Source of the DNA: Granulicatella elegans
Lineage (GTDB): Bacteria; Bacillota; Bacilli; Lactobacillales; Aerococcaceae
Assembly: GCF_020735385.1 (NCBI RefSeq)
Contig: NZ_CP085953.1
Location: 1,302,001-1,366,000, forward strand
Direction of reading: 5' to 3'
Length of the DNA stretch: 64,000 nucleotides
The notes beneath the pieces are model-generated. The model saw nothing but the letters and a program-made list of their open reading frames with translations, was not told where the DNA came from and made no database searches. Numbering within the stretch: position 1 is the stretch's first letter; each line of letters opens with the position of its first letter. Made by a program: the position numbers and the translations under genes. This document shows, piece by piece, positions 1 through 9,057 of the stretch.

Positions 1-1
1 T

Positions 2-49
2 TCTCAATTGAAAACAAGTGGGAATTCTGAACAAATGAAGGGAGAATAG
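2..49 (+). CDS. dnaB: DnaB C-terminus (partial, replication initiation/membrane attachment protein)
   Basis: Only the last 15 codons lie inside the window, reading SQLKTSGNSEQMKGE before a TAG stop. The stop overlaps the GTG start of dnaI by one base. The frame is open from the left edge. Identity rests on context: in many Firmicutes dnaB sits directly upstream of dnaI, and both act in loading the replicative helicase. The peptide itself is too short to recognise. Confidence 0.45.
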   Translation, partial: SQLKTSGNSEQMKGE

Positions 50-975
50 TGATGGAAGGAATGCAAGATTTATTTGGCAATAAAACAGCTACTACAGCAT
101 TTCAACAACAGTATCAGAAAATTATAGCAGAAGTTTTACAAGATAAAGAAGTTCAACAATTTTTACAAGAACATCAAGAAGAAATTCCGCAAGAAAATTT
201 AGTGAAAAGCTATTCAGCCCTATTGGAATATATTCAACAACGTGATGCTCGTATCCAAGGAGTAGAAACATACATTAAAGGGATGGAACCCTTATTAAGG
301 GTGAACCAAGGTTTTGTTGAAGTCGTGTATCGTCCGACTCAAGAGTTTATCCAAAAACAACAGAAGCAAGATTTAACGAATCGAATTCATGCCATTAATA
401 TGCCTAAAAATTTATTACAGGTGACATTAAATTCCTTAGATATTACAAAAGAGCGTCAAGAAATTTTTAAAGCTTCATTGCAATTTATTAATGAATTATC
501 TGCAAAGCCAAATGAATTTCACCGTGCGATTTATTTAGTCGGGTCATTTGGAGTAGGGAAGACTTATTTCTTAGCAGCTATTGCAAATGAATTAGCTCAA
601 ATCGGATTTGAAACAACTTTAGTGCATGTTCCAAGTTTATCAAGTGAACTCAAAAGTGCGATTGGTGCTAATCGTTTAGAAGAAAAGGTTGAAATTTTAA
701 AAACTTCTCCAATTTTAATGTTAGATGATATTGGAGCTGAATCAAATTCTGCTTGGTTTAGAGATGAAATTTTAATGATTGTATTGGAATATCGTATGAT
801 GCAAGAATTACCAACATTCTTTTCATCTAATTTAACGATTGAAGAATTACAAGAACATTTAAGTGTCTCTAATCGTGGAGATGTAGAATTATTAAAAGCA
901 AAACGTTTGATTGAACGTGTACGTTTCCTATCGAAAGAAATTTTCTTAGCTGGAGAAAATCGTCGCTATTCATAA
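49..975 (+). CDS. dnaI: Primosomal protein DnaI, helicase loader
   Basis: 308-residue AAA+ ATPase that loads the replicative helicase DnaC onto DNA at origins and restart sites. The N-terminal 130 residues form the helical helicase-binding part. The ATPase part has a Walker A motif GSFGVGKT at residues 165-172 and a Walker B LMLDDIG with the acidic pair at 226-227. Translation can begin at GTG 49 or at ATG 52, the next codon. The GAAGGGAGA ribosome site just upstream serves either. The gene is coupled to the preceding dnaB end. The neighbourhood dnaB-dnaI-thrS matches the Bacillus order. Length is normal for the family. Confidence 0.95.
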   Translation: MMEGMQDLFGNKTATTAFQQQYQKIIAEVLQDKEVQQFLQEHQEEIPQENLVKSYSALLEYIQQRDARIQGVETYIKGMEPLLRVNQGFVEVVYRPTQEFIQKQQKQDLTNRIHAINMPKNLLQVTLNSLDITKERQEIFKASLQFINELSAKPNEFHRAIYLVGSFGVGKTYFLAAIANELAQIGFETTLVHVPSLSSELKSAIGANRLEEKVEILKTSPILMLDDIGAESNSAWFRDEILMIVLEYRMMQELPTFFSSNLTIEELQEHLSVSNRGDVELLKAKRLIERVRFLSKEIFLAGENRRYS

Positions 976-987
976 TTTTAAAATAGC

Positions 988-1017
988 TTGATTTTTATAA
1001 AAAATAGTGGTTAAATA
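988..1017 (+). promoter_or_regulatory. Candidate promoter of the thrS T-box leader
   Basis: TTGATT at 988-993 is followed, 17 to 18 bases later, by TTAAAT/TAAATA at 1011-1017. It lies just after the dnaI stop and ahead of the T-box, where a promoter is needed. The -10 is a weak match, so this is an inference. Confidence 0.4.
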
Positions 1018-1039
1018 TTAATGAATTAAATATTTTGAA

Positions 1040-1277
1040 AATGATGAAAAAGACAAGAAACTGTTATCTGGTTATCTAATAGAGAGAAGTGGGTTGGTGG
1101 AACACTTCATCCGAGATAGTTTTACCACTTTTGAATCCTTGTTTGAATGAAGTAAGGCAAGGCGTAGCGGAGCGTTAGTCCGTTTAAGAGATTCGTTTAA
1201 AACGAATGAATTTGGGTGGAACCACGTAGAAATAACGTCCCATAGTTTGTATGAGTATGCAAACTATGGTTTTTTTG
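1040..1277 (+). promoter_or_regulatory. T-box riboswitch (threonyl) with terminator, controlling thrS
   Basis: The 340 bases between dnaI and thrS hold a tRNA-sensing T-box leader. The conserved T-box sequence GGGTGGAACCACG is at 1214-1226. An intrinsic terminator follows: CCATAGTTTG (1240-1249) pairs with CAAACTATGG (1260-1269), then a T-run. The likely specifier codon is ACC at 1124-1126 in the stem I region, which fits threonine. Uncharged tRNA-Thr would stabilise the antiterminator and let transcription enter thrS. The T-box and terminator are seen directly. The specifier assignment is inferred from spacing and from the downstream gene. Confidence 0.93.
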
Positions 1278-1315
1278 TTTTTTTAAAGCATTTTTGAAAG
1301 GAAAGAAGGAGAACA

Positions 1316-3265
1316 ATGTCAATGATTAAAGTTACATTTCCAGATGGAGCTGTAAAAGAATTTGAACAAGGGATTTCAGTAAAAGAAGTTGCTGAAAGTA
1401 TTAGTAAGAGCTTAGCAAAAAAAGCACTTGCAGGTAAAGTAAATGGAGAATTAGTCGATTTAAATCAAGCATTAACAGAAGATGCAAGTATTGAAATCGT
1501 AACACCAGACCATGAAGATGCATTAGGAATTTTGCGTCACTCAACAGCACACTTATTAGCGCATGCGTTAACTCGTTTATACCCAGGAATTCATTTTGGG
1601 GTGGGACCTGCAATTGAATCAGGATTTTATTATGATACAGATATGCCAAACCAATTAACAGAAGATGCTCTTCCAGAAGTGGAAGCAGAAATGATGAGAA
1701 TTGTAAAAGAAAACTATCCAATCGTACGTCGTGAAGTAAGCCGTGCAGAAGCGTTAGAAATTTTTGCAAATGATCCATATAAAGTAGAATTAATTAATGG
1801 TTTACCAGAAGATGAAACAATTTCTATTTATCAACAAGAAGATTTCGTAGACTTATGTCGTGGAATCCACGTACCTTCAACAGGACGTATTCAAGTCTTC
1901 AAATTATTATCTCTTGCTGGAGCATATTGGAGAGGAAATTCTGATAATAAGATGATGCAACGTGTATACGGTACAGCATTCTTTGATAAAGCAGATTTAA
2001 AAGAATTCTTGAAAATGCGTGAAGAAGCAAAAGAACGTGACCATCGTAAATTAGGAAAAGAATTAGACTTATTTATGATTAGCCAAGAAGTTGGCTCAGG
2101 ATTACCATTCTGGTTACCAAAAGGTGCTACAATTCGTCGTACAATTGAACGTTATATTGTAGACAAAGAAATTTCTCTTGGATACCAACATGTATATACT
2201 CCAGTAATGGCTGATGTAGGTTTGTATAAAACTTCAGGTCACTGGGCACACTATCAAGAAGATATGTTCCCTCCAATGGATATGGGAGATGGAGAATTAT
2301 TAGTATTACGTCCAATGAACTGTCCACACCATATGATGGTTTATAAAAATCATATTCACAGCTATCGTGAATTACCTATTCGTATTGCTGAGTTAGGAAT
2401 GATGCACCGTTACGAAAAATCAGGAGCATTATCTGGCCTACAACGTGTACGTGAAATGACATTAAATGATGGTCATACATTTGTTCGTCCTGATCAAATT
2501 AAAGATGAGTTCAAACGTATTCTTGATTTAATTCGTGAAGTATATAAAGATTTCAATGTAAAAGATTATCGATTCCGTTTAAGTTATCGTGATCCAGAAG
2601 ATAAACACAAATACTTCGATGATGATGAAATGTGGAATAAAGCAGAAGCAATGTTAAAAGAAGCAATGGATGAAATGGGCTTAGAATATTTCGAAGCAAT
2701 TGGTGAAGCTGCTTTCTATGGTCCAAAATTAGATATCCAATTCAAAACAGCAATGGGCTTAGAAGAAACAATGTCTACAATCCAATTAGACTTCTTATTA
2801 CCAGAACGTTTTGACTTAACTTATGTAGGTGAAGATGGTGACAATACTCACCGTCCAGTAGTTATTCACCGTGGGGTAGTATCAACTGCAGAACGTTTTG
2901 TAGCTTACTTAATCGAAGAATATAAAGGAGCATTCCCAACTTGGTTAGCTCCAGTTCAAGCGACTTTAATTCCAGTAAGTGTGGAACATCATTATGATGC
3001 AGCTCGTGCATTAAAAGAAAAAATGATGAGCTTAGGATTACGTGTTGAATTAGATGACCGTAATGAAAAAATGGGTTACAAGATTCGTGCCTCTCAAACA
3101 CAAAAAATCCCTTATCAATTAGTAATTGGGGATAAAGAAGTAGAAGAAGGAACAGTTACAGTTCGTCGCTATGGTTCAAAAGAAACTGTTACAATGACAA
3201 TTGAAGCATACTTAGAACGTGTTCAACGTGAAATTGCAAACTTCTCTCGTCCGTTAGAAGATTAA
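1316..3265 (+). CDS. thrS: Threonyl-tRNA synthetase
   Basis: 649-residue class II synthetase that charges tRNA-Thr in the cytoplasm. It has the expected order: TGS domain (about 1-60), editing domain with the HxxxH motif (H75, H79), catalytic core with the zinc-ligand motif RPMNCPHH, and a C-terminal anticodon-binding domain from about 545 on. Length is standard for bacteria. ATG 1316 is preceded by GAAGGAG at good spacing; ATG 1322 is a possible alternative. Expression is under the T-box directly upstream. A hairpin follows the stop. Confidence 0.98.
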   Translation: MSMIKVTFPDGAVKEFEQGISVKEVAESISKSLAKKALAGKVNGELVDLNQALTEDASIEIVTPDHEDALGILRHSTAHLLAHALTRLYPGIHFGVGPAIESGFYYDTDMPNQLTEDALPEVEAEMMRIVKENYPIVRREVSRAEALEIFANDPYKVELINGLPEDETISIYQQEDFVDLCRGIHVPSTGRIQVFKLLSLAGAYWRGNSDNKMMQRVYGTAFFDKADLKEFLKMREEAKERDHRKLGKELDLFMISQEVGSGLPFWLPKGATIRRTIERYIVDKEISLGYQHVYTPVMADVGLYKTSGHWAHYQEDMFPPMDMGDGELLVLRPMNCPHHMMVYKNHIHSYRELPIRIAELGMMHRYEKSGALSGLQRVREMTLNDGHTFVRPDQIKDEFKRILDLIREVYKDFNVKDYRFRLSYRDPEDKHKYFDDDEMWNKAEAMLKEAMDEMGLEYFEAIGEAAFYGPKLDIQFKTAMGLEETMSTIQLDFLLPERFDLTYVGEDGDNTHRPVVIHRGVVSTAERFVAYLIEEYKGAFPTWLAPVQATLIPVSVEHHYDAARALKEKMMSLGLRVELDDRNEKMGYKIRASQTQKIPYQLVIGDKEVEEGTVTVRRYGSKETVTMTIEAYLERVQREIANFSRPLED

Positions 3266-3285
3266 TCTAATTAGTAAATAAGTTT

Positions 3286-3314
3286 CCATCGGTTTATCCG
3301 GTGGATATTTGTTT
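3286..3314 (+). terminator. Weak terminator after thrS
   Basis: CCATCGG (3286-3292) can pair with CCGGTGG (3298-3304) around a 5-base loop. An ATATTTGTTT tail follows. The U-tract is imperfect, so termination may be partial. Confidence 0.45.
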
Positions 3315-3339
3315 AAAGTTACAAAAAAGGAGTTCATAT

Positions 3340-4719
3340 ATGACAACGATTGAAAATCCGATGGGAACGCAACCCGTCAAAAAATTATTGATGCAATTAG
3401 CGATTCCCGCAATGATTGCTAATGTCGTCAATGCCCTATATAATATTGTAGATCAAATTTTTATCGGACAAGGAGTTGGGTATTTAGGAAATGCTGCGAC
3501 AAATATTGCATTTCCAATTACAACGATTTGTTTAGCATTAGGTTTAATGACAGGAGTAGGGGCTGCATCCAATTTTAATTTAGAATTAGGGCGTAAAGAA
3601 GTCAATAAAGCTAAAAGAATAGCAGGAACAGCGGTTATTCAATTAATTGTGATGGGAATTGCAATTTTCCTGCTTGTTCAAATCTTTTTAGCACCATTAA
3701 TGCAATTGTTTGGAGCAACGGAACAAATTTTTGATTATGCCATGGAGTATTCTCGCATTACGGCTTATGGTATTCCGTTTTTCTTATTTTCAACAGGATT
3801 TAATCCTCTTGTTCGTTCAGATGGAAGAGCGACATTTTCAATGATGGCAATTATTGTCGGAGCTGTTTTAAACACAGTATTAGATCCAATTTTTATTTTT
3901 GTATTTCAAATGGGAATCGCTGGAGCCGCTTGGGCAACGGTGTTAAGTCAAATGATTTCAGCACTGTTATTATTTTCTTATATTCCAAAGTTTCGTTCCG
4001 TGAAGTTTCAATGGGAAGATTTTATTCCGCATATGCAGCAAGTAGAAGCCATTGCTGCTCTTGGATTAACTTCCTTTATTTTTCAAATTTCTGCTTTAAT
4101 TGTACAAATTGTTTCCAATAATTTATTAAAAACTTATGGAGCTATGTCTATTTATGGTAGTGAAATTCCAATCGCAGTTGGTGGCATTGTAGCAAAAGTA
4201 TTTGTCATTTTTATTGCGTTAATTATTGGAATGACTCAAGGCGTTCAACCAATTGTTGGTTATAATTATGGAGCAAAGCATTATTTACGAGTACGTCAAA
4301 CCATCTTTTTAGCTTTAAAAATTGGATTTGGTCTCTCATTTGTCACTTGGGCAGTGTTTGAAATTTTCCCATTACAAATTATTGAATTATTCGGAAATGG
4401 AAATGATCTGTATTTTGAATTTGGAGTTCGTTATATGCGTTATTTTATGATGTTTCTATTCATTAATGGGCACACGATTTTAATGACAACATTTTTCCCA
4501 GCAATTGGAAAAGCAAAAACAGGAGCGTTTTTATCATTAGCAAGACAATTATTGATTTTATTACCTGTCATGCTTTCGATGACGTATATTTTTGGAGTAG
4601 AGGGGATGATGTTTGCTACTCCTGTATCAGATGTGATTGCATTAGTTCTATGTGTGTATTTCTTTAAGCGAGAATTAGACGATATTCATAGGAAAGAAGA
4701 ATTGATTTTATCCAAATAA
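3340..4719 (+). CDS. MATE family multidrug/cation antiporter
   Basis: About 459 residues, almost all hydrophobic, with roughly 12 membrane segments and the internal duplication typical of MATE (multidrug and toxic compound extrusion) exporters. These use Na+ or H+ gradients to expel organic cations. The N-terminal stretch MGTQPVKKLLMQLAIPAMI and the later VQPIVGYNYGA are typical of the NorM/DinF-like bacterial branch. The frame is open from 3301, but ATG 3340 is the better start, because AAAAAAGGAG lies at proper spacing before it. Substrate cannot be told from sequence. It is transcribed alone: a hairpin lies on each side. Confidence 0.9.
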   Translation: MTTIENPMGTQPVKKLLMQLAIPAMIANVVNALYNIVDQIFIGQGVGYLGNAATNIAFPITTICLALGLMTGVGAASNFNLELGRKEVNKAKRIAGTAVIQLIVMGIAIFLLVQIFLAPLMQLFGATEQIFDYAMEYSRITAYGIPFFLFSTGFNPLVRSDGRATFSMMAIIVGAVLNTVLDPIFIFVFQMGIAGAAWATVLSQMISALLLFSYIPKFRSVKFQWEDFIPHMQQVEAIAALGLTSFIFQISALIVQIVSNNLLKTYGAMSIYGSEIPIAVGGIVAKVFVIFIALIIGMTQGVQPIVGYNYGAKHYLRVRQTIFLALKIGFGLSFVTWAVFEIFPLQIIELFGNGNDLYFEFGVRYMRYFMMFLFINGHTILMTTFFPAIGKAKTGAFLSLARQLLILLPVMLSMTYIFGVEGMMFATPVSDVIALVLCVYFFKRELDDIHRKEELILSK

Positions 4720-4726
4720 ACATTAG

Positions 4727-4760
4727 AGAGTGAAGTAGCTGAATACTTTGCTCTTTTTTC
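4727..4760 (+). terminator. Intrinsic terminator after MATE gene
   Basis: AGAGTGAAGTA (4727-4737) pairs with TACTTTGCTCT (4744-4754), except for an internal TG/TG mismatch, and a T-run follows. Confidence 0.75.
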
Positions 4761-4817
4761 TTTCTAAGATGGAAATGTTTCGTAAATTGGTTTAAGATAG
4801 AGGAAAGGAGTGATGAC

Positions 4818-6197
4818 ATGGAATGGAAAACTTTATTGGCAACTACTCGTCTTTCAGACAAAGAGTCAAACCATCGTAACGAGTTTGATGATGATTATAA
4901 AAGAATTGTAACAAGTCCAGCTTTTAGGCGATTACAAGATAAAACGCAAGTATTTCCTTTAGAAAGATTAGACTTTATTCATACAAGGTTAACACATTCT
5001 TTAGAAGTAGCAATGATTGCAAGAACGCTAGTGAGTGAAATTGTACGGTCATTGCAACAAGAGTCATTGACTGAAACAGATTCCAGCAAACAAGAAATGA
5101 TGAACTATCAAAGTGATATTGCTAGAATTGTAGAATGTGCTAGTTTATTACATGATATTGGTAATCCTCCTTATGGACATTTTGGAGAAGATATTATTCG
5201 ACAATGGTTTAAGAAGAATTTACCTAAGATTTTAGCAGAATATTCAGATGTTGCAGATGAATTTTTAGAAAGTCCTTATGTACATGATTTTTATCATTTT
5301 GAAGGGAACGCTCAATCACTAAGAATTATATCGAAGTTACATGATTTTAAGGGAAACTTTGATGGATTAGATTTAACTCCAGCAACTATTAATACGATTT
5401 TAAAATACACACGTGCTTCAAATCAGCCGAAAACGGAGAAAATCACTTCGAAAAAAGTAGGATTTTTTAGATCTGAAGAAGATAATTTTCGTCAAATTAC
5501 TTCGATTACAGGAACTGGTGAAAATCGCCATCCATTGACGTTTATTTTAGAAGCTGCAGATGATATTGCCTATTTAATAGCAGATATGGAAGATGCCATT
5601 GGAAAAGGTGCTTTAAGATTTGCCGTTGTAAAAGAATATTTACATTCCGTATTAAAAGAAGATAAAACTTCTCCGCATTCAAAAAAAGTCGTGAAAATAT
5701 TAGAAACAATTGATGAAGAAATTTTTAGTATTAATCAATTTTTTGTCGATATAAGAACGATGTTAATCGATGCAGCGACAGAGTCTTTTGTCATTCATTA
5801 TGATCAGATTATGAATGGTGACTATCAACAAGATTTATTAACGGAGTCTAGTGCGCATGGGTTATACACTCATTTAAGAAAAATTTCTGAAGATAAAATC
5901 TATGATCATAAGAGTATTTTACGATTAGAAATTTCAGGTTATTCTACTTTAACGTATTTATTAGATAGTTTTGTTCCACCATTAGTAGCCTATGATACAA
6001 ACCGTCGATTGGATTATGTTGATTTGAAGAAAATTGGTATCATTTCAGAAAGTCAAAAACGTTCGTATCATTATTTTGCAGAAGGTAAATCTGAAGTAGA
6101 GAAATTATATTTACGCTTATTATTGGCAACTGATTTTATATCAGGAATGACGGATAGTTATGCGCATCAACTTTACCGAGATATGGTAGGAATTTAG
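4818..6197 (+). CDS. dgt: HD-domain dGTP triphosphohydrolase
   Basis: 459-residue member of the dGTPase family, which cleaves dGTP (or other dNTPs) to the nucleoside and triphosphate. The metal-binding HD signature is complete: H60 in RLTHSLEV, H112-D113 in LLHDIGNPPYGHFGE, and H121 next to it. The segment RRLQDKTQVFPLERLDF is a family hallmark close to Escherichia coli Dgt. Start ATG 4818 follows AAAGGAG. It is close to the next gene (24 bases), so the two are probably co-transcribed. Substrate preference within dNTPs is not predictable. Confidence 0.9.
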   Translation: MEWKTLLATTRLSDKESNHRNEFDDDYKRIVTSPAFRRLQDKTQVFPLERLDFIHTRLTHSLEVAMIARTLVSEIVRSLQQESLTETDSSKQEMMNYQSDIARIVECASLLHDIGNPPYGHFGEDIIRQWFKKNLPKILAEYSDVADEFLESPYVHDFYHFEGNAQSLRIISKLHDFKGNFDGLDLTPATINTILKYTRASNQPKTEKITSKKVGFFRSEEDNFRQITSITGTGENRHPLTFILEAADDIAYLIADMEDAIGKGALRFAVVKEYLHSVLKEDKTSPHSKKVVKILETIDEEIFSINQFFVDIRTMLIDAATESFVIHYDQIMNGDYQQDLLTESSAHGLYTHLRKISEDKIYDHKSILRLEISGYSTLTYLLDSFVPPLVAYDTNRRLDYVDLKKIGIISESQKRSYHYFAEGKSEVEKLYLRLLLATDFISGMTDSYAHQLYRDMVGI

Positions 6198-6221
6198 TAG
6201 TTATTTGAAAGGAATTTATAC

Positions 6222-7256
6222 ATGAATCAAACATTAGAATATTTACAAGAATTATTAGCAGTCCCTTCTCCAACGGGATATACTGTAGGAGTGCAGGAGT
6301 ATTTAATGAAAACTCTTGAAAAATTAGGATACCCTTATAAAAGAACACCAAAGGGAAATATTATCGTAACGGTAGAGGGGAAGGACAATGCTAGTAGTCG
6401 TGTAGTAACTGCCCATGTGGATACATTAGGAGCGATTGTTCGTGCCATTAAACCAAGTGGTCGTTTGAAATTAGATAAAATTGGTGGTTATCCATGGAAT
6501 ATGATTGAAGGAGAAAACTGTACCGTTCATATTGCTTCAACGGGTGAAAGTGTAACGGGAACAATTTTAATTCATCAAACAAGTTGTCATGTTTATAAAG
6601 ATGCTGGTACAGCAGAACGGACGCAAGATAATATGGAAGTTCGTTTGGATCTAGTAGTCAATTCTGAACAAGAGACAAGAAGTTTAGGGATTGAAGTGGG
6701 AGACTTTGTTTCCTTTGATCCACGTACGACGATAACTCCAACGGGATTTGTAAAAAGTCGTTTCTTAGATGATAAAGTTAGTGCAGCTATTTTATTAAAT
6801 TTATTAAAAACTTATCGTGATTGGCATATTCAGTTGCCAGTAACGACTCATTTTATGTTTAGTTGTATTGAAGAAACGGGAACGGGAGCGAATAGTAGCA
6901 TTCCTGAAAATGCTGTGGAATTTTTAGCAGTAGATATGGGAGCTATGGGAGATGACCAACAAACAGATGAATATACGGTTTCTATTTGTGTGAAAGATGG
7001 TTCTGGTCCCTATAATTATACGCTACGTCAACATTTAGTAGACTTAGCAAAAGAAAATAAAATTGACTATCGATTAGATATTTATCCATTTTATGGAAGT
7101 GATGCTTCAGCAGCCATGTGTGCAGGAGCAGATGTTAAACATGCTCTACTAGGCGCAGGAATTGAATCGAGTCATTCATATGAAAGAACGCATATTAAAT
7201 CAATTCAAGCAACTGAAGCTTTAGTAGATGCTTATTTAAAAAGCGAATTAGTATAA
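6222..7256 (+). CDS. M42 family metallopeptidase (glutamyl/deblocking aminopeptidase type)
   Basis: 344-residue cytoplasmic peptidase of the M42 family, which forms large tetrahedral dodecamers that trim peptides from the N-terminus using two metal ions. Visible ligands and catalytic residues: H65 and D67 in TAHVDTLG, the bridging Asp in RFLDDKVSAA (about 183), EE in IEETGTGAN (217-218) and the final His in the ESSHSYERTH segment. Start ATG 6222 follows GAAAGGA. It probably shares a transcript with dgt. Some relatives were annotated as endoglucanases, but the peptidase role is the established one. Confidence 0.9.
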   Translation: MNQTLEYLQELLAVPSPTGYTVGVQEYLMKTLEKLGYPYKRTPKGNIIVTVEGKDNASSRVVTAHVDTLGAIVRAIKPSGRLKLDKIGGYPWNMIEGENCTVHIASTGESVTGTILIHQTSCHVYKDAGTAERTQDNMEVRLDLVVNSEQETRSLGIEVGDFVSFDPRTTITPTGFVKSRFLDDKVSAAILLNLLKTYRDWHIQLPVTTHFMFSCIEETGTGANSSIPENAVEFLAVDMGAMGDDQQTDEYTVSICVKDGSGPYNYTLRQHLVDLAKENKIDYRLDIYPFYGSDASAAMCAGADVKHALLGAGIESSHSYERTHIKSIQATEALVDAYLKSELV

Positions 7257-7260
7257 TAAA

Positions 7261-7296
7261 AACGACTCTTATCGTTTGATAGGAGTCGTTTATTTT
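7261..7296. terminator. Bidirectional terminator between M42 peptidase and DegV genes
   Basis: AACGACTC plus ATC (7261-7273) pairs with GAT plus GAGTCGTT (7278-7290). T-rich tails follow on both strands, so it can end the forward peptidase transcript and the reverse DegV transcript. Confidence 0.8.
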
Positions 7297-7312
7297 ATGT
7301 TATAGAATGCAA

Positions 7313-8158
7313 TTAATGAGTCTCATAACCCATTAAAATTCCGCCTTGTTCAGCATAGTAGCTACATAATCCACTAGTAGGATAAGCTTGAACATCGGCA
7401 TTAGGAAATTCAGAGTGAATTGCTGTTGTAATCATGGCACAAATTTCTGGATTGTCACAATGACTAATGGCAACACGTCCACCTTGGTAATTGTTCTTTT
7501 TCATTTCATCCCAGATAGCAGTGACAGCACGCTTTTGTCCACGTGCTTTATGGAGTAATTCTAATGTTCCTTCTGTACTAGCTTGTCCAACCATACGAAT
7601 ATTCAGTAATCCAACGACACGTCCAACTAATTTACTTAGGCGACCGTTTTTAACAAGATTATCCACACTTGCTAGAGCAAATAATAGTTTTGTTTTTGAA
7701 TGATAATTACGAGCTTTCTTAACAACTACTTCGAAAGAAGGATCTTCTTTGATGAAGTTTGCAATGGCTTGTGTGAGTAATACTATTTCTCCACTTGCTG
7801 ATAAGCTATCGATAATTTCAATGTTTGCATCAGGGTGTTCTTCTAAGTACATTTTTTTGGCTAATTGCGCACTATTATGACTTCCAGATAAAGTACCAGT
7901 AATCGTTACAACAATAATGTTATCGGCACCTTCAAATGATTGTAAATAGCTCTCAGGGCTTGGACAAGATGAGGAAGTTTTCCCTTCATAGGCATACATT
8001 TTAACCATCATTTGATCAATTTCTAAAGCTTCATTATCAATAAATTCTTCCTCACCTACATGAATCGTTAAAGGAACATTCACATAAGTACAATGCTCAG
8101 GTAAAGATTCTACGTGTTTAATATCACAACCAGAATCCGTAATAATTTTCCAAGTCAT
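7313..8158 (-). CDS. DegV family fatty-acid-binding protein (FakB-like)
   Basis: About 281 residues. DegV proteins bind a fatty acid and, as FakB, present it to the kinase FakA so that exogenous fatty acids enter phospholipid synthesis. The N-terminus KIITDSGCDI and the segment KTSSSCPSPESYLQSF, holding the ligand-contact Thr/Ser positions, fit the family. The frame stays open further upstream, but the start at 8158 is chosen because TAGGAGG lies 6 bases before that ATG. Its own promoter is visible upstream. No fakA gene is in the window. Confidence 0.88.
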   Translation of the reverse strand: MTWKIITDSGCDIKHVESLPEHCTYVNVPLTIHVGEEEFIDNEALEIDQMMVKMYAYEGKTSSSCPSPESYLQSFEGADNIIVVTITGTLSGSHNSAQLAKKMYLEEHPDANIEIIDSLSASGEIVLLTQAIANFIKEDPSFEVVVKKARNYHSKTKLLFALASVDNLVKNGRLSKLVGRVVGLLNIRMVGQASTEGTLELLHKARGQKRAVTAIWDEMKKNNYQGGRVAISHCDNPEICAMITTAIHSEFPNADVQAYPTSGLCSYYAEQGGILMGYETH

Positions 8159-8198
8159 TTGTTTCCTCCTAGGGATTATATTTTCATTTAATGAATTC

Positions 8199-8227
8199 AC
8201 TATACTGATAAAAAAAAGAAATGTCAA
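8199..8227 (-). promoter_or_regulatory. Promoter of the DegV gene
   Basis: On the reverse strand a perfect TTGACA (8222-8227) is followed, 17 bases later, by TATAGT (8199-8204). This is about 40 bases upstream of the DegV start codon. Confidence 0.8.
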
Positions 8228-8251
8228 TGTATAACTGAAACGCTATCACTA

Positions 8252-8280
8252 TTGAAAACAAGTATAAAAATCGTTAAAAT
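8252..8280 (+). promoter_or_regulatory. Promoter of the DJ-1 family gene
   Basis: TTGAAA (8252-8257) and TAAAAT (8275-8280) are separated by 17 bases. The start codon follows 31 bases later. Confidence 0.75.
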
Positions 8281-8310
8281 AGAATGGAAGAAGAACAAGG
8301 AGGAGTTCTA

Positions 8311-8871
8311 ATGAAAAGAGCAGCAATCGTGTTGACAACAGGTTTTGAAGAAATTGAGGCAATAGCGCCAATGGATATTTTACGTCGTGTAGGAGTAGAA
8401 GTCGATATAGTTGGAGTATCTGCTAATGTGGCAACGGGTTCTCATGATTTAACAATTTCCACAGATAAAGAATTATTAGCTGTGAAAAAAGAATTATATG
8501 ATATTGTTATTTTACCCGGTGGTATGCCAGGAGCAAAATTATTAAAAGATCATCAAGAAGTGCAAGATTTTGTCAAACTACATTATGATGCAGGGAAATT
8601 GATTGCAGCTAATTGTGCTGCACCGATTGCGATTGAAAATTCTGGAGCATTAAAAAATCGTAACTATACTTGTTATCCTGGATTTGAAAAACAAATTAAT
8701 GATGGTACTTATACAGGTGATTTTGTACATCAAGATGGACGAGTGATTACCGGATCTGGTCCAGCAGCAGCTTTTGAATTTTCTTATACAATTGTTGAAG
8801 CTTTAGGGATTGATGCAGCACCACTAAGAGAAGCGATGGGGTATCATCGTTTGGTACAACAAGGAGTTTAA
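8311..8871 (+). CDS. DJ-1/PfpI (ThiJ/YajL) family protein
   Basis: 186 residues with the class I glutamine-amidotransferase-like fold of DJ-1. The reactive cysteine is C102 in AANCAAP, in the nucleophile elbow, and the partner Glu lies in GFEEIEA (about 16). Family members act in protection from oxidative or carbonyl stress; the exact chemistry is debated. An upstream in-frame codon at 8284 exists, but ATG 8311 has AAGGAGGAG at ideal spacing. The gene sits just before perR, which is suggestive of a stress context, but each gene has its own promoter. Confidence 0.85.
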   Translation: MKRAAIVLTTGFEEIEAIAPMDILRRVGVEVDIVGVSANVATGSHDLTISTDKELLAVKKELYDIVILPGGMPGAKLLKDHQEVQDFVKLHYDAGKLIAANCAAPIAIENSGALKNRNYTCYPGFEKQINDGTYTGDFVHQDGRVITGSGPAAAFEFSYTIVEALGIDAAPLREAMGYHRLVQQGV

Positions 8872-8973
8872 AAAAACAGAATAATGGTTTAGAATTATTC
8901 GAGAATAAATATCAATTAAATGAAAATGGACTATGGTAATTGGAGTTTTAAGTAACGTTTAAGGCTAGTATTA

Positions 8974-9015
8974 ATGTTACAAATATGTTACAATGTTACA
9001 GAACGATGTTATCAT
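8974..9015 (+). promoter_or_regulatory. perR promoter with three ATGTTACA repeats
   Basis: A plausible promoter is TTACAA (8988-8993), 16 bases, TATCAT (9010-9015). The octamer ATGTTACA occurs three times in a row at 8974-8981, 8985-8992 and 8993-9000, covering the -35. This looks like an operator, but it is not the classical PerR box. Confidence 0.55.
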
Positions 9016-9057
9016 AGAAGAAATTATCCGAATATTAAAGAATAGAGAAGGGATTCT

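Noticed and set aside
1401-1778. Reverse-strand open frames within thrS and similar shadow frames throughout
   Set aside because: They lie wholly inside strongly supported genes, lack ribosome sites, and are Leu/His/Phe-rich as expected for antisense of AT-rich coding DNA.
3340-4719. MATE gene as flippase of the glycopolymer cluster
   Set aside because: It is 30 kb away, monocistronic, and its sequence fits drug/cation exporters rather than Wzx-type flippases.
8889-8903. PerR box upstream of perR
   Set aside because: TTAGAATTATTCGAG matches the consensus at 11 of 15, but it is about 85 bases before the -35 and lies in a weak hairpin after the DJ-1 gene. It is too far and too poor to call.
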